This document shows positions 62,527 through 64,000 of a stretch of DNA of 64,000 nucleotides, in pieces. The stretch is from Bacteroidales bacterium UBA2287. GTDB taxonomy: Bacteria > Bacteroidota > Bacteroidia > Bacteroidales > Tenuifilaceae. The notes beneath the pieces were generated by a model that did not search any database, was not told the DNA's origin, and worked only from the letters and a program-made list of their open reading frames with translations. The position numbers and the translations under genes are program-made. Each line of letters begins with the position of its first letter. Within the stretch, counting starts at the first letter, position 1. The stretch spans positions 176,296 through 240,295 of the forward strand of contig DDWL01000037.1 in assembly GCA_002345675.1 (NCBI GenBank), written 5' to 3'.

Positions 62527-63717
62527 ATGGATGAAAACAAAGGGTTCGATTTCCCAAAATTTATCGACGATTCGAAAAGTGCACTACTAAACCCTAAAGA
62601 GCATTTTGCAAAACTCGAAACCCAAGGAGGGCTTGCCGAACCATTAATAAAAGCACTTATTTACGGAGCAATTGCTGGTATTTTCACAATGCTATGGAGT
62701 TTCTTGCACATTGGGTCTGCAGCAGGTGGAATGCTTGGTGGAGCCGTTGGTGTTAGCGCATTTTTCTTCTCAATTATAGGCGCTGTTATTGGGGCTTTTA
62801 TTGGTGGTGTAATAGTCTTGGTCCTATCATCTATTTGTAGCGGAAATGCCGATTACGAGGCAAATTTAAGAGTTGCTGTTGCCTTGATGGTGATTTTCCC
62901 AGTTTCATCTTTTTTAAATGTTTTAGGAGGATTAAACCATTGGCTTAATACAATTGTAAACTTAGGTGTTAACCTTTATTCACTATACATGCTCTATTGG
63001 GCGCTAACTCTTACTCTTAAAGGTAAAGAGCAAACTGCAAAAACAATAGGTTTTGTTTTAGGTGGAATAGTTTTGTTCTTTTTACTTATTTCATTGCTTT
63101 TTGGCTCGGCTGCAAGGTTTGGTGCAAGGCATCTTGAGGGTAAACTAAGCCAATACGAAGACGAACTGAAAAAGTATGAAAGTGTTGCTGAAGAAATGGC
63201 TGCTAAATATGAGGCTGAAGCAGCAGAAATGGAAAACGAAGAAGTTGATGAAGAATCTTCTGAAATTTCAAATCCTAAGCCCGATGTGTTTCCGCAAAAA
63301 GCATTCGACTACTCGAAGGATTGGTTCGAAAAGGGAGCTCCTTTGCTTACTGCTGATAAATTAGACAATCTTATACTTGCAACTGATGAATTTAAGGCCA
63401 TTGACAGAACTGAGGCTGACAAAGCACTTAAGATTATTCAGACATATGGATTTAAGGATATTGAAGACTATACTAAATGTTATAGTACGGTTGTATTCGC
63501 CATGGAAGGGGTTAAAAGTTTACAGGCAATGCAAATTATAATGGAAGCTTCGGAAAAAGAGCAGAAAGCATCCGAAGTATTTACCCTCGATAAGGCATTC
63601 GAAAGTGCACTAAAGCAAATAATTGCTGGAGCAAAATTAACTAAAGCCGATGTGAAATTTGCATACGACAATTGGGATAAAGTAAACGAACTTATTGATA
63701 AGGGCAAAACGAACTAA
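62527..63717 (+). CDS. Yip1-domain membrane protein with coiled-coil C-terminus
   Basis: A 396-residue protein. Residues about 10-200 match the bacterial Yip1/YIPF arrangement: a soluble start (SALLNPKEHFAKLETQGG) then five hydrophobic segments, the last ending near residue 195. An acidic coiled coil (about 205-245, EDELKKYESVAEEMAAKYEA) and a soluble helical domain (about 265-396, DKLDNLILATDEFKAIDRTE) follow. I do not recognise the soluble domain. Followed by a clear terminator. Confidence 0.75.
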   Translation: MDENKGFDFPKFIDDSKSALLNPKEHFAKLETQGGLAEPLIKALIYGAIAGIFTMLWSFLHIGSAAGGMLGGAVGVSAFFFSIIGAVIGAFIGGVIVLVLSSICSGNADYEANLRVAVALMVIFPVSSFLNVLGGLNHWLNTIVNLGVNLYSLYMLYWALTLTLKGKEQTAKTIGFVLGGIVLFFLLISLLFGSAARFGARHLEGKLSQYEDELKKYESVAEEMAAKYEAEAAEMENEEVDEESSEISNPKPDVFPQKAFDYSKDWFEKGAPLLTADKLDNLILATDEFKAIDRTEADKALKIIQTYGFKDIEDYTKCYSTVVFAMEGVKSLQAMQIIMEASEKEQKASEVFTLDKAFESALKQIIAGAKLTKADVKFAYDNWDKVNELIDKGKTN

Positions 63718-63736
63718 CATATTTTTTCTTCCTCCT

Positions 63737-63769
63737 AACCGCCAATGGCATTGCTGTTGGCGGTTTTTT
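63737..63769 (+). terminator. Terminator after the Yip1-like gene
   Basis: Stem AACCGCCAA / TTGGCGGTT with an 11-base loop and a T run. Confidence 0.9.
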
Positions 63770-63804
63770 CGTTTTTGGGAGTATTAATGATTACTACTAA
63801 CCTT

Positions 63805-63864
63805 AGTTCGATATAAGAAATAGTATTGAAGAGTGAGAATAAAATTCATTTCATTTTTGATGAT
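63805..63864 (+). repeat. 60-base dispersed repeat, copy B
   Basis: Gap-free match (about 51/60) to the reverse complement of 25142-25201. It lies 27 bases before a CCCCGATAACTATCGGGG palindrome. Confidence 0.75.
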
Positions 63865-63891
63865 ATTGTCTAAAAAAAGATTAATCACAAA

Positions 63892-64000
63892 CCCCGATAA
63901 CTATCGGGGCACAGAGAAAAAACAAAGAACCACAAAGTTAATACTATAATATACAGCGCTTTGTGAACTTTGAGAAAAACTTAGTGCCCCGATAGTTATC
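63892..64000. repeat. Inverted-repeat (MITE-like) element cut by the window end
   Basis: It begins with the palindrome CCCCGATAACTATCGGGG (63892-63909) and ends with the same sequence inverted, CCCCGATAGTTATC (63987-64000, truncated). Between them, CACAGAG...CAAAGAACCACAAAG is matched in inverse by CTTTGTGAACTTTGAG...CTTAGTG, so the two arms can pair. No gene is visible. Confidence 0.6.

Overview
The window is chromosomal DNA from a member of the Bacteroidota, most likely the Bacteroidales/Marinilabiliales side or a relative with gliding-type genes. Three things support this. It carries type IX secretion (T9SS) genes (PorU, PorV, PorP/SprF, GldJ). Its promoters match the Bacteroidota pattern TTTG - 19/20 bases - TAnnTTTG, and start codons lack strong Shine-Dalgarno sequences. 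It also has families typical of the phylum (short GlmU-like nucleotidyltransferase, type B L31, PorV/PorQ proteins, Reg_prop/Y_Y_Y sensors). Most genes are rich in the word TCGA; a few stretches are visibly poor in it and look acquired. No rRNA, tRNA, CRISPR array, phage or transposase was found.

Layout. 0-8 kb: the end of a polysaccharide flippase, an AlkD-like repair protein, a DUF21/CBS membrane protein, an NmrA-like protein, a HipBA toxin-antitoxin operon with a clear palindromic operator, Bax inhibitor-1 family, L31 and a GlmU-like protein. 8-10.4 kb: Lon. 10.4-20.5 kb: a T9SS locus, with porU-porV-ispF-CoA-binding on the minus strand and porP/sprF-gldJ-murF divergent on the plus strand. 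20.5-25 kb: a lipoprotein, urocanate hydratase, and LemA plus two TPM proteins. 25-29.5 kb: a minus-strand operon of two M23 endopeptidases, a MerR regulator, Nif3 and a zinc-ribbon coiled-coil protein, divergent from alaS (29.7-32.3 kb). 32.4-34.5 kb: a small orphan gene, a secreted isochorismatase-like protein and an NtrC-type regulator without HTH.

34.7-50.6 kb is the most unusual part. A secreted 737-residue protein and a PD40/OmpA peptidoglycan-anchored protein lie on the minus strand. On the plus strand follow two very large exported TPR-CHAT (caspase-like) proteins in tandem, a secreted 261-residue protein with its own consensus promoter, and a 1087-residue propeller/Y_Y_Y/transmembrane/SpoIIE phosphatase. 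All carry signal peptides or membrane segments, so this is a candidate envelope-located sensing/proteolysis module; its function is inference.

50.5-63.7 kb: Ppx/GppA, a RhuM family protein, aspartate ammonia-lyase, PBP1C, a MORN/YwqK-like protein, a glutaminyl cyclotransferase lipoprotein, a small HAD phosphatase, a PorV/PorQ family protein, a PIN toxin-antitoxin pair, PssA and a Yip1-like membrane protein.

The larger intergenic gaps (24.9-25.3, 34.5-34.75, 54.0-54.3 and 63.7-64.0 kb) share related repeats: CCCGATA..TATCGGG palindromes, CAAAGTTCACAAAG words, and a 60-base unit present in two copies. They look like non-coding dispersed elements of this genome.
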